Below, one piece after another: positions 12,967 to 22,462 of a stretch of 64,000 nucleotides of DNA. The stretch is from assembly GCA_027452215.1 (NCBI GenBank), contig DAIDGQ010000039.1, positions 62,001 to 126,000 on the forward strand. The letters are read 5' to 3'. The notes under the pieces are model-generated. The model saw only the letters and a program-made list of their open reading frames with translations. It made no database searches and was not told where the DNA came from. How positions within the stretch are numbered: the first letter of the stretch is position 1; each line of letters starts with the position of its first letter. Source of the DNA: Granulicella sp. GTDB lineage: Bacteria > Acidobacteriota > Terriglobia > Terriglobales > Acidobacteriaceae. Made by a program: the position numbers and the translations under genes.

Positions 12967-14277
12967 TTAAATCGAGCTCCCGGTGTAGTGACGCTTGAGC
13001 CCCTGCCAGCACTCGTAGTACTCGTGCTGGAGAATCTTCGATTCAAGAGCGTAGCGGGTCGGGCGAACGGCCATTCGGGTCTCGAACATGAAGGCGAGAG
13101 TGTCGGAGATGCGGTGGGGCTTGAGGTCGGCGGCCGTGGCGCGCGCGTAGGTCTCTGCGTCAGGGCCATGGCCGGACATGCAGTTGTGCAGGCTGGCACC
13201 GCCGGGGAGAAAGCCCTCGGCCTTGGCGTCGTACTCGCCATAGATGAGGCCCATGAATTCGTTCATCATGTTGCGATGAAACCAGGGCGGCCGGAAGGTG
13301 TGTTCGGCCACGAGCCAACGCGGAGGAAAGATGGCGAAGTCGATGTTGGGCGTGCCTTGAACGTGCGAGGGCGCGGTGAGCACGGTGAAGATGGACGGGT
13401 CAGGATGATCGAAGCTGACGGTGTTGATGGTGTTGAAACGCGCCATGTCGTAGAGGTAGGGGGCGTAGTTTCCGTGCCACGCGATGACATCCAGCGGCGA
13501 GTGGTTGTAGTGCGAAGTCCAGAGCTTGCCAAGGAACTTGGAGACGACTTCGAAGTCTCCGTCGGTGTCTTCGAACGCTGCAACGGGCGTGAGGAAGTCG
13601 CGCGGATTCGCGAGGCCGTTGGCACCGATGGGGCCAAGGTCGGGGAGGCGAAAGGGCTGTCCGTAGTTTTCGCAGATGTAGCCGCGCGCCTGGTTGTCCA
13701 ACAGCTCGACGCGGAATTTAATGCCGCGAGGGATAACGGCGAGATGGCCGGGCCTGACTTCGAGGATGCCGCATTCGGTGGCGATGCGTAGACCGCCCTG
13801 CTGCGGTAGGATCAGCATCTCGCCATCGGCATTGTAGAAGAAGCGAGAGCTCATGGAGGCATTGGCTACATACATATGGACACCTGCGCCGTCGTGGGTG
13901 GAAGGGTCTCCGTTGCCTCCGAGGGTGACGAGGCCTTCGACGAAATCTGTGGGCACGGTTGGGAATGGAGGCGGGTTCCAGCGCATCTGATTCGGCGGCG
14001 TGGGGACTTCGTCGAAGGGGCCGCTGCGAAGAAGTGTCTTTTCCGGGAAGGGCTGGTAGGGCTCGTGGACGACGGAGGGGCGGATGCGATACATCCAGGT
14101 GCGTCGGTTGAGGCCACGCGGCGCGGCGAAGGCAGAGCCACTTACCTGCTCGGTGTAGAGGCCGAGGGGATGCTTCTGCGGAGAGTTCTGGCCGACGGGG
14201 AGAGCCCCCGAATGAGCCTCTGTGGCGAACTCGTTTCCGAATCCTGACTGATAAGCGAGCTGCGAGTGTTCCGGCAT
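12967..14277 (-). CDS. hmgA: Homogentisate 1,2-dioxygenase
   Basis: Start at [21 protein letters not shown]; motifs [60 protein letters not shown]. Its stop lies 4 bp before the fahA start. Confidence 0.96.
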   Translation of the reverse strand: MPEHSQLAYQSGFGNEFATEAHSGALPVGQNSPQKHPLGLYTEQVSGSAFAAPRGLNRRTWMYRIRPSVVHEPYQPFPEKTLLRSGPFDEVPTPPNQMRWNPPPFPTVPTDFVEGLVTLGGNGDPSTHDGAGVHMYVANASMSSRFFYNADGEMLILPQQGGLRIATECGILEVRPGHLAVIPRGIKFRVELLDNQARGYICENYGQPFRLPDLGPIGANGLANPRDFLTPVAAFEDTDGDFEVVSKFLGKLWTSHYNHSPLDVIAWHGNYAPYLYDMARFNTINTVSFDHPDPSIFTVLTAPSHVQGTPNIDFAIFPPRWLVAEHTFRPPWFHRNMMNEFMGLIYGEYDAKAEGFLPGGASLHNCMSGHGPDAETYARATAADLKPHRISDTLAFMFETRMAVRPTRYALESKILQHEYYECWQGLKRHYTGSSI

Positions 14278-14433
14278 AAACAACCTCTTCTGCGCACGGG
14301 AATTCCGGCATCGAGAGTATCGCACGGACAGCGGTCCTCTGGCGTGCGGCCGGAGGCGGTATCACATGCAGATCGCGGTCCGGTAGCGTAGCATTTCGAT
14401 TGTACGAATTTGCGGTACGACAGCCGCTGTACT

Positions 14434-15258
14434 ATGCCCCGTCTCTCCTGTACGTTCGAGCAGCTCCACCGCGATCTTCGCGAGTTCATGGCAGAGTGCA
14501 AAGCTCGCCCAGGCGGTCATGCCGTCCATGCGCTTCGCACGTCCACGCGTCGAATGGAGGCACTATTGCGCAGCGTGCTGGAAGAGAATCCTCGAAATCC
14601 GCGGCTGCGTGGCAGGGTGCACCACGCCTTGGATGCGATGAAGAAGGTTCGGCGAGGGGCGGGCAGGGTGCGCGATCTCGATGTTCAGCGAATGCTGATC
14701 GCAGAGATCGCCGCGAGACGCACCGATATGGGGTTCGTCAAGAAGCGGGGCGCTTGGGAGGAGCAATGCGAAGAATTGGAGAGCATGCTGCGCCGGTGCC
14801 GCAAACGAGAGTCAGCGAAGCTGGTGAGCCTGCTGGATGACGCAACGCCCGCGGTGGAACGCGCTCTGGATCGATTGGCGGAGGCGATCAAGACAGTGGA
14901 CCAAACCTCTACGCTCAAGGCGGATTTGCTCCCAGGTCTGCGGAGTTCTCTCGCACTTACAGATATCACAGAGGAGAGCCTGCACCGCTACCGGAAGCGA
15001 ATCAAAGCGGCGCGTTATCTCCTGGAGTTGAGAGACGCATCCAACGACGCAAAACGGATCGCGAAGCAACTGAAACTGATACTCGATTCCATTGGACGAT
15101 GGCACGATCTGCTGCTGCTCGCCGAGCAGGCCACCGCGCTCCTGGGAAAACGTGCCGTGCTGGCGCGAGCAATCCGCGTAGAGAGGGATGAGGCACTTCT
15201 GTTGGCTATCGATGCCGCAGGATCGATCAACTCACCACAGCAAGGTCAGCAGCTTTAA
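14434..15258 (+). CDS. CHAD domain protein
   Basis: Conserved His/Arg-rich helices: HAVHALRTSTRRMEALLRSV, AGRVRDLDVQRM, ESLHRYRKRIKAARYLLEL. Confidence 0.85.
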   Translation: MPRLSCTFEQLHRDLREFMAECKARPGGHAVHALRTSTRRMEALLRSVLEENPRNPRLRGRVHHALDAMKKVRRGAGRVRDLDVQRMLIAEIAARRTDMGFVKKRGAWEEQCEELESMLRRCRKRESAKLVSLLDDATPAVERALDRLAEAIKTVDQTSTLKADLLPGLRSSLALTDITEESLHRYRKRIKAARYLLELRDASNDAKRIAKQLKLILDSIGRWHDLLLLAEQATALLGKRAVLARAIRVERDEALLLAIDAAGSINSPQQGQQL

Positions 15259-15311
15259 AGCAGAGTACAGGCCTAGCAGCGAAACCCTTTTTAAACATGC
15301 GTAACAGCAGC

Positions 15312-15644
15312 CTATGGGCGAAGTGCCCATACAAGAGTTGCGCCTTCGACAAGCAGGCAGCCCTGGATCCAGATAGGGTAACGCTGCTGAAGTAGACGCA
15401 GAGATGTCTTCGGAAAACAGAGCCTAGAGAAGCCGGAGAGAGTCAGGCCCGCAAACAGCGTCCAGTAATAGACTCCGCCCCAGGCTACGCAGGGAATAGA
15501 TAACTCGAGAAGGATTGCCCCAAGGATACGAATGCCACGTTCCCGGCTCATCCAACGTTCCGTCAACTCAGGCGCGGCAAGGTGCCAAACGCCTGAAACT
15601 AATAACACACCTACTACACTTGCAAGATAGATGGTCTTAAACAT
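15312..15644 (-). CDS. Small membrane protein, function unknown
   Basis: 110 aa with about 3-4 predicted hydrophobic segments; no family recognised. Confidence 0.55.
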   Translation of the reverse strand: MFKTIYLASVVGVLLVSGVWHLAAPELTERWMSRERGIRILGAILLELSIPCVAWGGVYYWTLFAGLTLSGFSRLCFPKTSLRLLQQRYPIWIQGCLLVEGATLVWALRP

Positions 15645-16086
15645 TTAGACAGCGTACTTGATATTTTTCGGCCAAATAGGCTGTTAACTGGCGAGCTAAT
15701 AGCATCTGCAAGACATCGAAGCTCCCGTGCATTTTGTAACACTTGATCAACCAGTAACGTTCGTGAGAGGCAATTCCACTATATCTAGACTCGCCACATC
15801 GGGATCCCGCGACGAGTGGTAGCGACGTGTCAATCACCGAAAGCATTTTGACTCAGACTTGCAATTCGATAATTAATACAAATGTTTCGGAATCGAGAGG
15901 GATTTATCCGAGTTGGCTCGATAAACCTACTTACACTCACGTCGAAAAGCTAGTTTGGAGCTACACAGGTGGTGGTGTCGGTTCAGGGTTCGCCACCTAG
16001 GAACCGCACGACGGCATGAACTGCCGTATGGTCGGACCGTTGGGTTGGGATGGTGTGAAGGTGGTGTTGGGTAATTATGGTGAAAA

Positions 16087-16121
16087 GGCTCGTCCAGAAC
16101 CGCTGCGGTCCTCGACGAGCC
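16087..16121 (-). terminator. Putative terminator hairpin downstream of the cytochrome operon
   Basis: GGCTCGTC ... GACGAGCC 8-bp stem with an inner CCG/CGG stem; AAAA on + strand (U-run on -) just outside; lies 22 bp past the minus-strand gene stop. Confidence 0.5.
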
Positions 16122-16142
16122 ACATGCAAGAGCTATCGCATG

Positions 16143-17573
16143 TTACTGAAGGCCCACCGCTGCAAGTTGCTTCGGGTCCGCCTCGTCCGTAGCTAACAAG
16201 TTGTGGCATGTCGAGCAATCGTTCGTGATGCTCTTACCGGTCTTGTCGTTGTGGTTGCCATCGTGGCAACGAAAGCATCCCGGATAATCATTGTGCCCTA
16301 TGTTGTTGGGATGTGTGCCCCACGTGACCTTCATGAAGGGGAAGACGTTATTGCTGTAGATAGCGACGATAGCCTTTGCGGCCTGATCAATTTCAGCGCG
16401 TTGACCTGTCCAGACCGCGGGATATTGAGTGCGGTAGAAGGTCTCGAGTGCCGAAGGGATACGCACGGCTGCATCTTGCCGCGAACTATAGTCCGCCTTG
16501 ATGAGGGCAAGACCTTCCTTATGGACGAAGGGCAGCGAGCGACTTGGGCGTCCCTGTGCCATATCCTTATTCAAGGCCTCTTCGGGCGTGAGAAAAGAAT
16601 GAGCAGCGCGGTTGTGGCAGTCAATGCAGTTCATGAGATGCTTTTCGCCAGTGATGGGACCCTTCGTATCCGAGGACACGAACTCGGTGACGGATCCGTC
16701 GGGGTTCGTCTTCCCTACCCACGGAATGGTCTGGTGATTTGAGTCCGTGGCTACATACTCGATGTGACCCAGATGTGCACCGTGAATTCCACTCAGATTG
16801 CCAAAGGAATCACGTCCTCCGACGTGAACCATGGCCATCGTGTAAGTCATGGAGTTCTTTTCGTCGTCACCATAGGATGTCTTTACCAGCAGCTTGTCCC
16901 CGATATTTCGCTCGGCATTATGACAGCTCAGACAAGTCACCTGAGCTGACGGAATTTTATCTCCGGCCATGATCGGTTCAGGGTAACGATGAAACATCAC
17001 CATGAGAAGCTGTTTGGTTCCATTCACCTTCGCATGAACAAATCCCTGGACTCCGGGCGCTATGTGGCAGGAAGTGCATGGCACATCCGCATGCGACGAG
17101 AGGTGATAGGCAGTGAACTCAGGTGACATGACATGGCAGGACTGACCGCAGAAGGACGGCGTATCCATATAGGCGACGCCGCGATAGGACGCGGTGCCGA
17201 CGATGACAAAATTGATGAATGTTGCCACGATGACGAAGTTAACTCCGTGGCGAAACGCGGGCTCAGCAAAATCTATTGCAGGATAGATGGATGGAATCTG
17301 GCCGGCAGCACTCAGTTGACGCTGGCGAAGCCACATGCCGAGAGGAATAAGAAGCAGACCCAGAACAAAAATGCCGGGGAGCACAAGATCGAAAATAATG
17401 CCCAGGTAAGGATTGGATGAGCCGCCATGCCCAAGAAAATCCACCACCCAGAAGCCAACTAAAACAAGGGCGGATGCACTTGTGAGTGCACCGCCGATGA
17501 GGCTGATCGTGTTGTTCCCATAAAAGAGAAATGGTCTAAGCCAATTCTTCTTGAATTGTTCCAGGTCTGCCAT
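16143..17573 (-). CDS. NapC/NirT-type membrane-anchored multiheme cytochrome c (hexaheme)
   Basis: N-terminal TM helices, then FCGQSCHVM (CX3CH) plus five CXXCH motifs (CTSCH, CLSCH, CIDCH, CFRCH, CSTCH). Confidence 0.85.
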   Translation of the reverse strand: MADLEQFKKNWLRPFLFYGNNTISLIGGALTSASALVLVGFWVVDFLGHGGSSNPYLGIIFDLVLPGIFVLGLLLIPLGMWLRQRQLSAAGQIPSIYPAIDFAEPAFRHGVNFVIVATFINFVIVGTASYRGVAYMDTPSFCGQSCHVMSPEFTAYHLSSHADVPCTSCHIAPGVQGFVHAKVNGTKQLLMVMFHRYPEPIMAGDKIPSAQVTCLSCHNAERNIGDKLLVKTSYGDDEKNSMTYTMAMVHVGGRDSFGNLSGIHGAHLGHIEYVATDSNHQTIPWVGKTNPDGSVTEFVSSDTKGPITGEKHLMNCIDCHNRAAHSFLTPEEALNKDMAQGRPSRSLPFVHKEGLALIKADYSSRQDAAVRIPSALETFYRTQYPAVWTGQRAEIDQAAKAIVAIYSNNVFPFMKVTWGTHPNNIGHNDYPGCFRCHDGNHNDKTGKSITNDCSTCHNLLATDEADPKQLAAVGLQ

Positions 17574-17579
17574 GGGTTC

Positions 17580-17906
17580 CTACTTCTTCTCTAGTGTGCG
17601 GATGTAGGCGACTACGTCCTTGATCTGACTATCCGACAGCTTGCCTGCATAGGCGGGCATTTTGCCCTTACCACTTTTCGTAGCTGCAATAAGATCAGCA
17701 TCCGACTCCTTGACAATCGCCGGAGAGGTGAGCGGCATTGCCTTCATTGCCTTTCCGGCGGGAGTGGATCCCGAACCATCAGCGGCATGGCACATCTGAC
17801 ACTTAGCTTTATAGGTATCCGCTCCAGAGTTCTGAGCAGCTGCCGTTAGAGTGGAAGCTGCCATGATGGCAACCAGTGTAATTCCGAATTGAGATCTTAC
17901 TGTCAT
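17580..17906 (-). CDS. Periplasmic class I monoheme cytochrome c
   Basis: Signal peptide, KCQMCHAADGSG heme site, distal Met in GKMPAYAGKLSDSQIKDVVAYIRTL. Confidence 0.92.
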   Translation of the reverse strand: MTVRSQFGITLVAIMAASTLTAAAQNSGADTYKAKCQMCHAADGSGSTPAGKAMKAMPLTSPAIVKESDADLIAATKSGKGKMPAYAGKLSDSQIKDVVAYIRTLEKK

Positions 17907-17950
17907 TCCAATGTCTCCTTGGTTGAGCGTATTACCGATAAGCTAGCATC

Positions 17951-20599
17951 TTAGAACTCATAGTGCATGGAGAGCGTGAGGAGATTTGCATGAAAGTTCC
18001 TCGGTGCAGAAAGCCCAGATGACGGTTCGGTTAGACCGGTTGGACCAACCAAGGTGGATGAATTGCAAGGGACGACCGTTGCTGGGGTTGAGGGGGTCGG
18101 ATTGGTCGTGCTGCAGTACGGAGCGCCGGAGGGACCACCTTCGCCGTAGCCGTAGTAGTTGTACTCCGCCTTCCAGATCCATCCCGGGTGAACCGTCCAT
18201 GCAATGTTCACATAGGGCGACTGATACGCAGATTGCAGAGAACCGTTGACTGCCTGCGCGCTGTTGAAGAACTGGTTGCCGCTCACCGAACTGATGCGAT
18301 ATCCAAGGCCGCCATGTAGCGAGTTGACCGGAGTCAGCAGGAGACCGACGGATGCGTACTGCGTGGGAGCATCCATGAAGTCTGCCACTGGGCCGTACTC
18401 GTAGTAGGACGTTCCACGGACGGTTGCTCCAGGACATGCTGTACCACTGGCCGTGGCTGCTCCGGGCAGAGCGCTGGTCGCTGCTGCGTCGTAGCAAATG
18501 TTGGTCGACGTGTATACATCCGAGTAGGAGTAGTTGAGGTCGAGCGCAAAGTGCTCGTTCGGCGTGAGCACCACGCCCATGCTGGCTACGCGGCTGTGAT
18601 CGACATGATTGATGGGGCCAATCGCAACGCTCGCAGGGGTGGGAGCGCCGACACCGGTATATACGGTTGGAGTTGAGGAGGGCAGAGACTGATTCCAGTT
18701 GCCGGAGTTGTTGGTATTGTTATGCCGTTCCCTGTCATTGAAGGCAGCGGAGATAGAGGCCCAGGACTTCGGCCTGTAAAGCGTGTGGAACCTGTAGTGC
18801 TGCGTCTGCCGTGGGTCGATCGGTGTCAGCACGTTGTTGTCGTAGATCGCTTCGACCGTCCCGTTGACGTCCCAGTGCGGGGTGGGGCGAAGTGCGACAT
18901 TGAGGATTCCCCCGTTTTCAAAGATCGTCCAATTAGCATTTGCTGGATCCGTGGAGATTGCACTTCCTTGAACGATGGTGTCGGTGCTGTAACGATAGGT
19001 GAGCGAGAACGTGGCGCGAGACGATGCGTCCCAGGTTGTGGTCAGGTCATTGGTCACGATCTTTTGGCCAAAGTAGCCATACGATAGAACACCGTTGCTG
19101 ATGCCCGGGTAAGTTACTGGTCCCGACGTCAGATTGCCGGGGTAGTTGATCGTAAAGGGACCTCCGGAGGGTATGCTGTGTTTGATTCCGGCAACGTTGG
19201 TACTGCCCGGTTCGTGAACGTTTGAGAAATACACTTGATCCGCGAAGCTCAATTTGTCGAGTGCCTGCCAGGTGATGCCCAACTCGGCACCGACATCGTG
19301 TCGCCTTGCGGTGGACCATCCGGTAAATGTGTTTGTGCGCATCGCCGAGGCAGGCGCCGTCTTGGTGGCTGCTGTGTAATACAGACCAGTCCAGGTTTCG
19401 TTGTAGTTGGGGAGATTCGTATTTGCTTCCGTGTAGCGGAAGCTTCCGTTGACTGCAATGTTCCTGATGCTCGAACTCTGAAAGCGGAATATCTCGGTGG
19501 GATAGAGGCTGCGTGTCGGAAGATGGCGCGCATAGGTGGCATTTACGTCGCATGCAGGGTCGATCACGGGAAGACCAATCGTCCCGGCGGCCGCAGTGAG
19601 TGCTACTCCGGGAGTGGCAATGCTGGGACTGCAGAGGGCTGCTGTGTAAGGAGAGGTGCTGTCATATCCTCCAAGTGAGACCGGTGTACCGTTCGCTTCC
19701 TGCACATTCAATGTGCCGGGTGCGAGCGTAAAGTAGGTATTTTCCTTGTAGTGGACGACCTCCTCTTCAAAGGTGAACTTCGTCTGTTGGAGTGGCTTCC
19801 AATCGACAGCTCCAATGAAATCGTCGGTGCTATTGCGCACGTTTTCTTGCAGCAACATGCTCTCGGCAACGATCGGGTCACCGCCAGGGCTTAGCGCCGG
19901 ACCCTGGAAGATGTTCTGTGAGTAAGCCACACGGAAGGTCACTTTTGCGAGCGGAAAGATCGTTAGGTTGGTGTCCGTCATTCTTCGCACGGTATTGAAC
20001 TTGAACGGCGAATCGTTCATCTGCGGCCATGCATATGAGCCCAGAGCACCGGCGGGTCCGATCGGGATAGACTGCCCTCCCGGGATCAGGGCGTTGCCTA
20101 AGAGGTCATAGTCAAAGTACTGGCGGTCGCGGCGGAACGTTCCAGAGAACTCATACAGCTTGCCCTTGGAAAAATCCATCTTGGCGAAGTTGTTCGGGTC
20201 ACCTCCAAAGCCGGAAGTAAACGCCGTCAGGTAGTCCAGCAGGGGATGCTTGGTACCCGGGACAGCACGCATCGTATACGTCTGGCCGAGGACACGCGGT
20301 CCGGACTGGATGTTCACGAGGGTGTCGTACATATTTCTGCTGCCAAAGACTCCGGCGACATGTCCACCAAGGTCCACAGACTGATGAATCACATAGCCCT
20401 CCTGGATCACCGGCGTTGTTTGCACCGTATTCGCAGGAGCGCCGGATGCGAGGGTTTGACCCTGAAGACCCGCGACACCCGTCATCAGTAACATTATGGC
20501 GATCCCAATCCCGGCTGCGGCCCGATGGGTCGTCTTCGATGCCAGGAGTTCATTTGGTAGCCGAGAAAACCAGTCAGTCTTCTTCATCTCAAGCCTCAT
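17951..20599 (-). CDS. Large outer-membrane beta-barrel, candidate MtrB/PioB-like porin of a porin-cytochrome complex
   Basis: 882 aa; signal peptide, alternating amphipathic strands (TFRVAYSQN, SFRYTEAN, ATFSLTYRYS, FALDLNYSYSDV), C-terminal aromatic residue (LLTLSMHYEF). It is sandwiched between cytochrome genes. Confidence 0.7.
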   Translation of the reverse strand: MRLEMKKTDWFSRLPNELLASKTTHRAAAGIGIAIMLLMTGVAGLQGQTLASGAPANTVQTTPVIQEGYVIHQSVDLGGHVAGVFGSRNMYDTLVNIQSGPRVLGQTYTMRAVPGTKHPLLDYLTAFTSGFGGDPNNFAKMDFSKGKLYEFSGTFRRDRQYFDYDLLGNALIPGGQSIPIGPAGALGSYAWPQMNDSPFKFNTVRRMTDTNLTIFPLAKVTFRVAYSQNIFQGPALSPGGDPIVAESMLLQENVRNSTDDFIGAVDWKPLQQTKFTFEEEVVHYKENTYFTLAPGTLNVQEANGTPVSLGGYDSTSPYTAALCSPSIATPGVALTAAAGTIGLPVIDPACDVNATYARHLPTRSLYPTEIFRFQSSSIRNIAVNGSFRYTEANTNLPNYNETWTGLYYTAATKTAPASAMRTNTFTGWSTARRHDVGAELGITWQALDKLSFADQVYFSNVHEPGSTNVAGIKHSIPSGGPFTINYPGNLTSGPVTYPGISNGVLSYGYFGQKIVTNDLTTTWDASSRATFSLTYRYSTDTIVQGSAISTDPANANWTIFENGGILNVALRPTPHWDVNGTVEAIYDNNVLTPIDPRQTQHYRFHTLYRPKSWASISAAFNDRERHNNTNNSGNWNQSLPSSTPTVYTGVGAPTPASVAIGPINHVDHSRVASMGVVLTPNEHFALDLNYSYSDVYTSTNICYDAAATSALPGAATASGTACPGATVRGTSYYEYGPVADFMDAPTQYASVGLLLTPVNSLHGGLGYRISSVSGNQFFNSAQAVNGSLQSAYQSPYVNIAWTVHPGWIWKAEYNYYGYGEGGPSGAPYCSTTNPTPSTPATVVPCNSSTLVGPTGLTEPSSGLSAPRNFHANLLTLSMHYEF

Positions 20600-20706
20600 T
20601 TGCAGTAAAGCGTGTTAGCAGTGAGCCCATATAGGTGGGCATAACCGTTGTGCAGGAAATCGACCGAGCCGCCCGATGCTGGCAAAACGGCACAGTCTCG
20701 GAACCG

Positions 20707-21630
20707 CTACCTCTTGAAATAGGGATCAATGTTGGACCCGTGAATCATGGTGTGGCAGCTGGTGCAGGGTGTGATCGCTGACGATCCCGGGCCCTGCCCA
20801 TGGATATTGTCGGCACCCACTGGGCTATGGCACTGATTGCACAAAGCATTGATATTTGGCACATTCAGCAATCGCGCATTCTGAGAGCCATGCGGGGTGT
20901 GGCACGCGACGCAACCCTCTGCCCTGACGGGAGGATGCTCATACACGAACGGACCACGCGTCTCCGAGTGGCACTTGGTGCAGATTGCATTCTGATCTGC
21001 GGTGGCCTTCAGATTGTTCGGAAGAAACGTACCATGCGTGTCATGACAATCGCTGCATTTGACCAGGCCCTCGTTCACCCTGTGGTGAAACGGCATGTCG
21101 AATGAGGGCTTGACGTCCGTGTGACAGGTGAAGCAAAGCGTTGGCTGCTTGGCGATCAGCAGCGCCGTATCGGGAGCAGCTTTGTGCACGCTGTGGCAAC
21201 TAAGGCAGCTAACGCCCGCCCTGGCATGAGGAGAGCGAAGAAAGTTGGGATGAGTGTTCGCGTGGCAGCCCAGGCAAGTCGCATCAACTTCTTTTGGCGA
21301 TAGCTTGCTGATGCGTGTGATCTTGGTGATGTCTCCACCGGACTCCACGTGCGCTTTACCGGCGCCATGGCAACTTTCGCAGGTGGCACCGGTTCCGCCA
21401 TGTTGCAAGGCCAGTTTGGAATGAGGATTATCGACCATTCCTTTCGCCTGCGCGTCATGGCAAGTCGCGCATGCATCATTTCCCACAAAATCGGAGGGGT
21501 TTGATACGGCCTTTGTTGTCGAATGCTGAAGGGTCTGTGCGGGTAGCATGCGAGTTCCACATGTGGTCAGTACCCCGGCCATTGCTACCAGAAGGAAACG
21601 CGTCGTAATTCTGCGGGCCAAATGCCACAT
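20707..21630 (-). CDS. Decaheme c-type cytochrome, MtrA/DmsE-like
   Basis: Ten CXXCH motifs counted (CATCH, CESCH, CLGCH, CLSCH, CFTCH, CSDCH, CTKCH, CVACH, CNQCH, CTSCH) in about 307 aa with a signal peptide. Confidence 0.9.
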   Translation of the reverse strand: MWHLARRITTRFLLVAMAGVLTTCGTRMLPAQTLQHSTTKAVSNPSDFVGNDACATCHDAQAKGMVDNPHSKLALQHGGTGATCESCHGAGKAHVESGGDITKITRISKLSPKEVDATCLGCHANTHPNFLRSPHARAGVSCLSCHSVHKAAPDTALLIAKQPTLCFTCHTDVKPSFDMPFHHRVNEGLVKCSDCHDTHGTFLPNNLKATADQNAICTKCHSETRGPFVYEHPPVRAEGCVACHTPHGSQNARLLNVPNINALCNQCHSPVGADNIHGQGPGSSAITPCTSCHTMIHGSNIDPYFKR

Positions 21631-21734
21631 AAAGGAACACCTCTATCAGCGGAGTTGGTTTATATAAATGTGTTGCTTATCTATTCGCCAAACCGTCTAT
21701 GTGAGCAACGATAGGCGTGGAAAGACGGGGTATC

Positions 21735-21750
21735 TGTGACACTCATCACG
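21735..21750. promoter_or_regulatory. Candidate Crp/Fnr-family site A (TGTGAC-ACTC-ATCACG)
   Basis: Left half perfect, right half degenerate; centre about 112 bp upstream of the decaheme gene start. Confidence 0.45.
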
Positions 21751-21887
21751 AAAAGGCAAAAAACATGACAGAACGTTTAGAGAATGGACACTTGTTCAAC
21801 TATCCATATGATTCTGTGATCCTTAGGTCATTCCATGAGCGAACAACATAGACCGATAAACGTCTTATTTGAGCGATTATCGCTTCT

Positions 21888-21903
21888 TGTGACTACAGTC
21901 ACA
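21888..21903. promoter_or_regulatory. Candidate Crp/Fnr-family site B (TGTGAC-TACA-GTCACA)
   Basis: Perfect 6-4-6 palindrome in the intergenic region upstream of the cytochrome operon. Confidence 0.65.
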
Positions 21904-22091
21904 GCTTTTTGTTGAATTAGCGGTTTCAATGATGAGCGTAGTGATTCTGGATTCAACAATCCTGAACAGTGCTGCTTTGTCGGGGTCGTGGGATTCAATC
22001 TCTTTCCGGGGGAGATCCATCAGGACAGGACGATTCCCGTCTTACTTTTTCTCAGGAGCAAGGATTGAGCTCCTCCGCAACAGACAAAATG

Positions 22092-22119
22092 GCCCGGACA
22101 CCTTGAGGTCAATCCGGGC
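22092..22119 (-). terminator. Putative terminator for the 42-aa ORF
   Basis: GCCCGGA...TCCGGGC stem; on the minus strand it is followed by CATTTTG, downstream of the small ORF stop. Confidence 0.5.
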
Positions 22120-22151
22120 AGGAGCTACAAGAGTCGAAGAGAGCGTGGCTG

Positions 22152-22280
22152 TTATTTAGGAAGCTGGGCGGAGGCAATAGTCGTGGCTAAATTCGCCAGG
22201 AACAAGATCATGAACGCAACGAGGATCACCACCACACCACCGACGGTCATCCGTTCCCAAAAGTCTGCTCTCTCTCGCAT
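22152..22280 (-). CDS. 42-aa single-transmembrane small protein
   Basis: Translation MRERADFWERMTVGGVVVILVAFMILFLANLATTIASAQLPK*; SD-like AAGGAGAG just upstream on the minus strand; one strong TM helix; absent from the supplied ORF track. Confidence 0.7.
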   Translation of the reverse strand: MRERADFWERMTVGGVVVILVAFMILFLANLATTIASAQLPK

Positions 22281-22350
22281 GTTGCTCTCCTTGTTTGGTG
22301 ATGCCCGTATGACCCACTCCCCCAACTCTACAGCCGGTGCTGTAGTTTGC

Positions 22351-22366
22351 AGTGACCACGGTCACA
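22351..22366. promoter_or_regulatory. Candidate Crp/Fnr-family site C (AGTGAC-CACG-GTCACA)
   Basis: Near-perfect palindrome between the divergent 42-aa ORF and the Crp/Fnr regulator. Confidence 0.6.
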
Positions 22367-22462
22367 CCCCGGTTTTTCCGCGCGATTATGCGCCTGAATT
22401 ACGTGTTTATTCTTTGAAATTCCCATCGCCTCATCATTTTGTTTTCCAAGAGAGCAGGTCCC

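Noticed and set aside
12796-13791. 331-aa plus-strand ORF
   Set aside because: Antisense to fahA/hmgA, which are strongly supported.
15637-15846. 69-aa minus-strand ORF upstream of the small membrane protein
   Set aside because: No domain or clear RBS; could be real but cannot be supported from sequence alone.
16143-21630. Nitrite reductase (Nrf) or DMSO reductase cluster
   Set aside because: No NrfA pentaheme catalytic subunit or DmsA molybdoenzyme gene is adjacent; the decaheme plus barrel fits a porin-cytochrome conduit better.
21929-22159. 76-aa plus-strand ORF
   Set aside because: Ends within the minus-strand 42-aa ORF and covers its terminator hairpin; no convincing RBS or domain.
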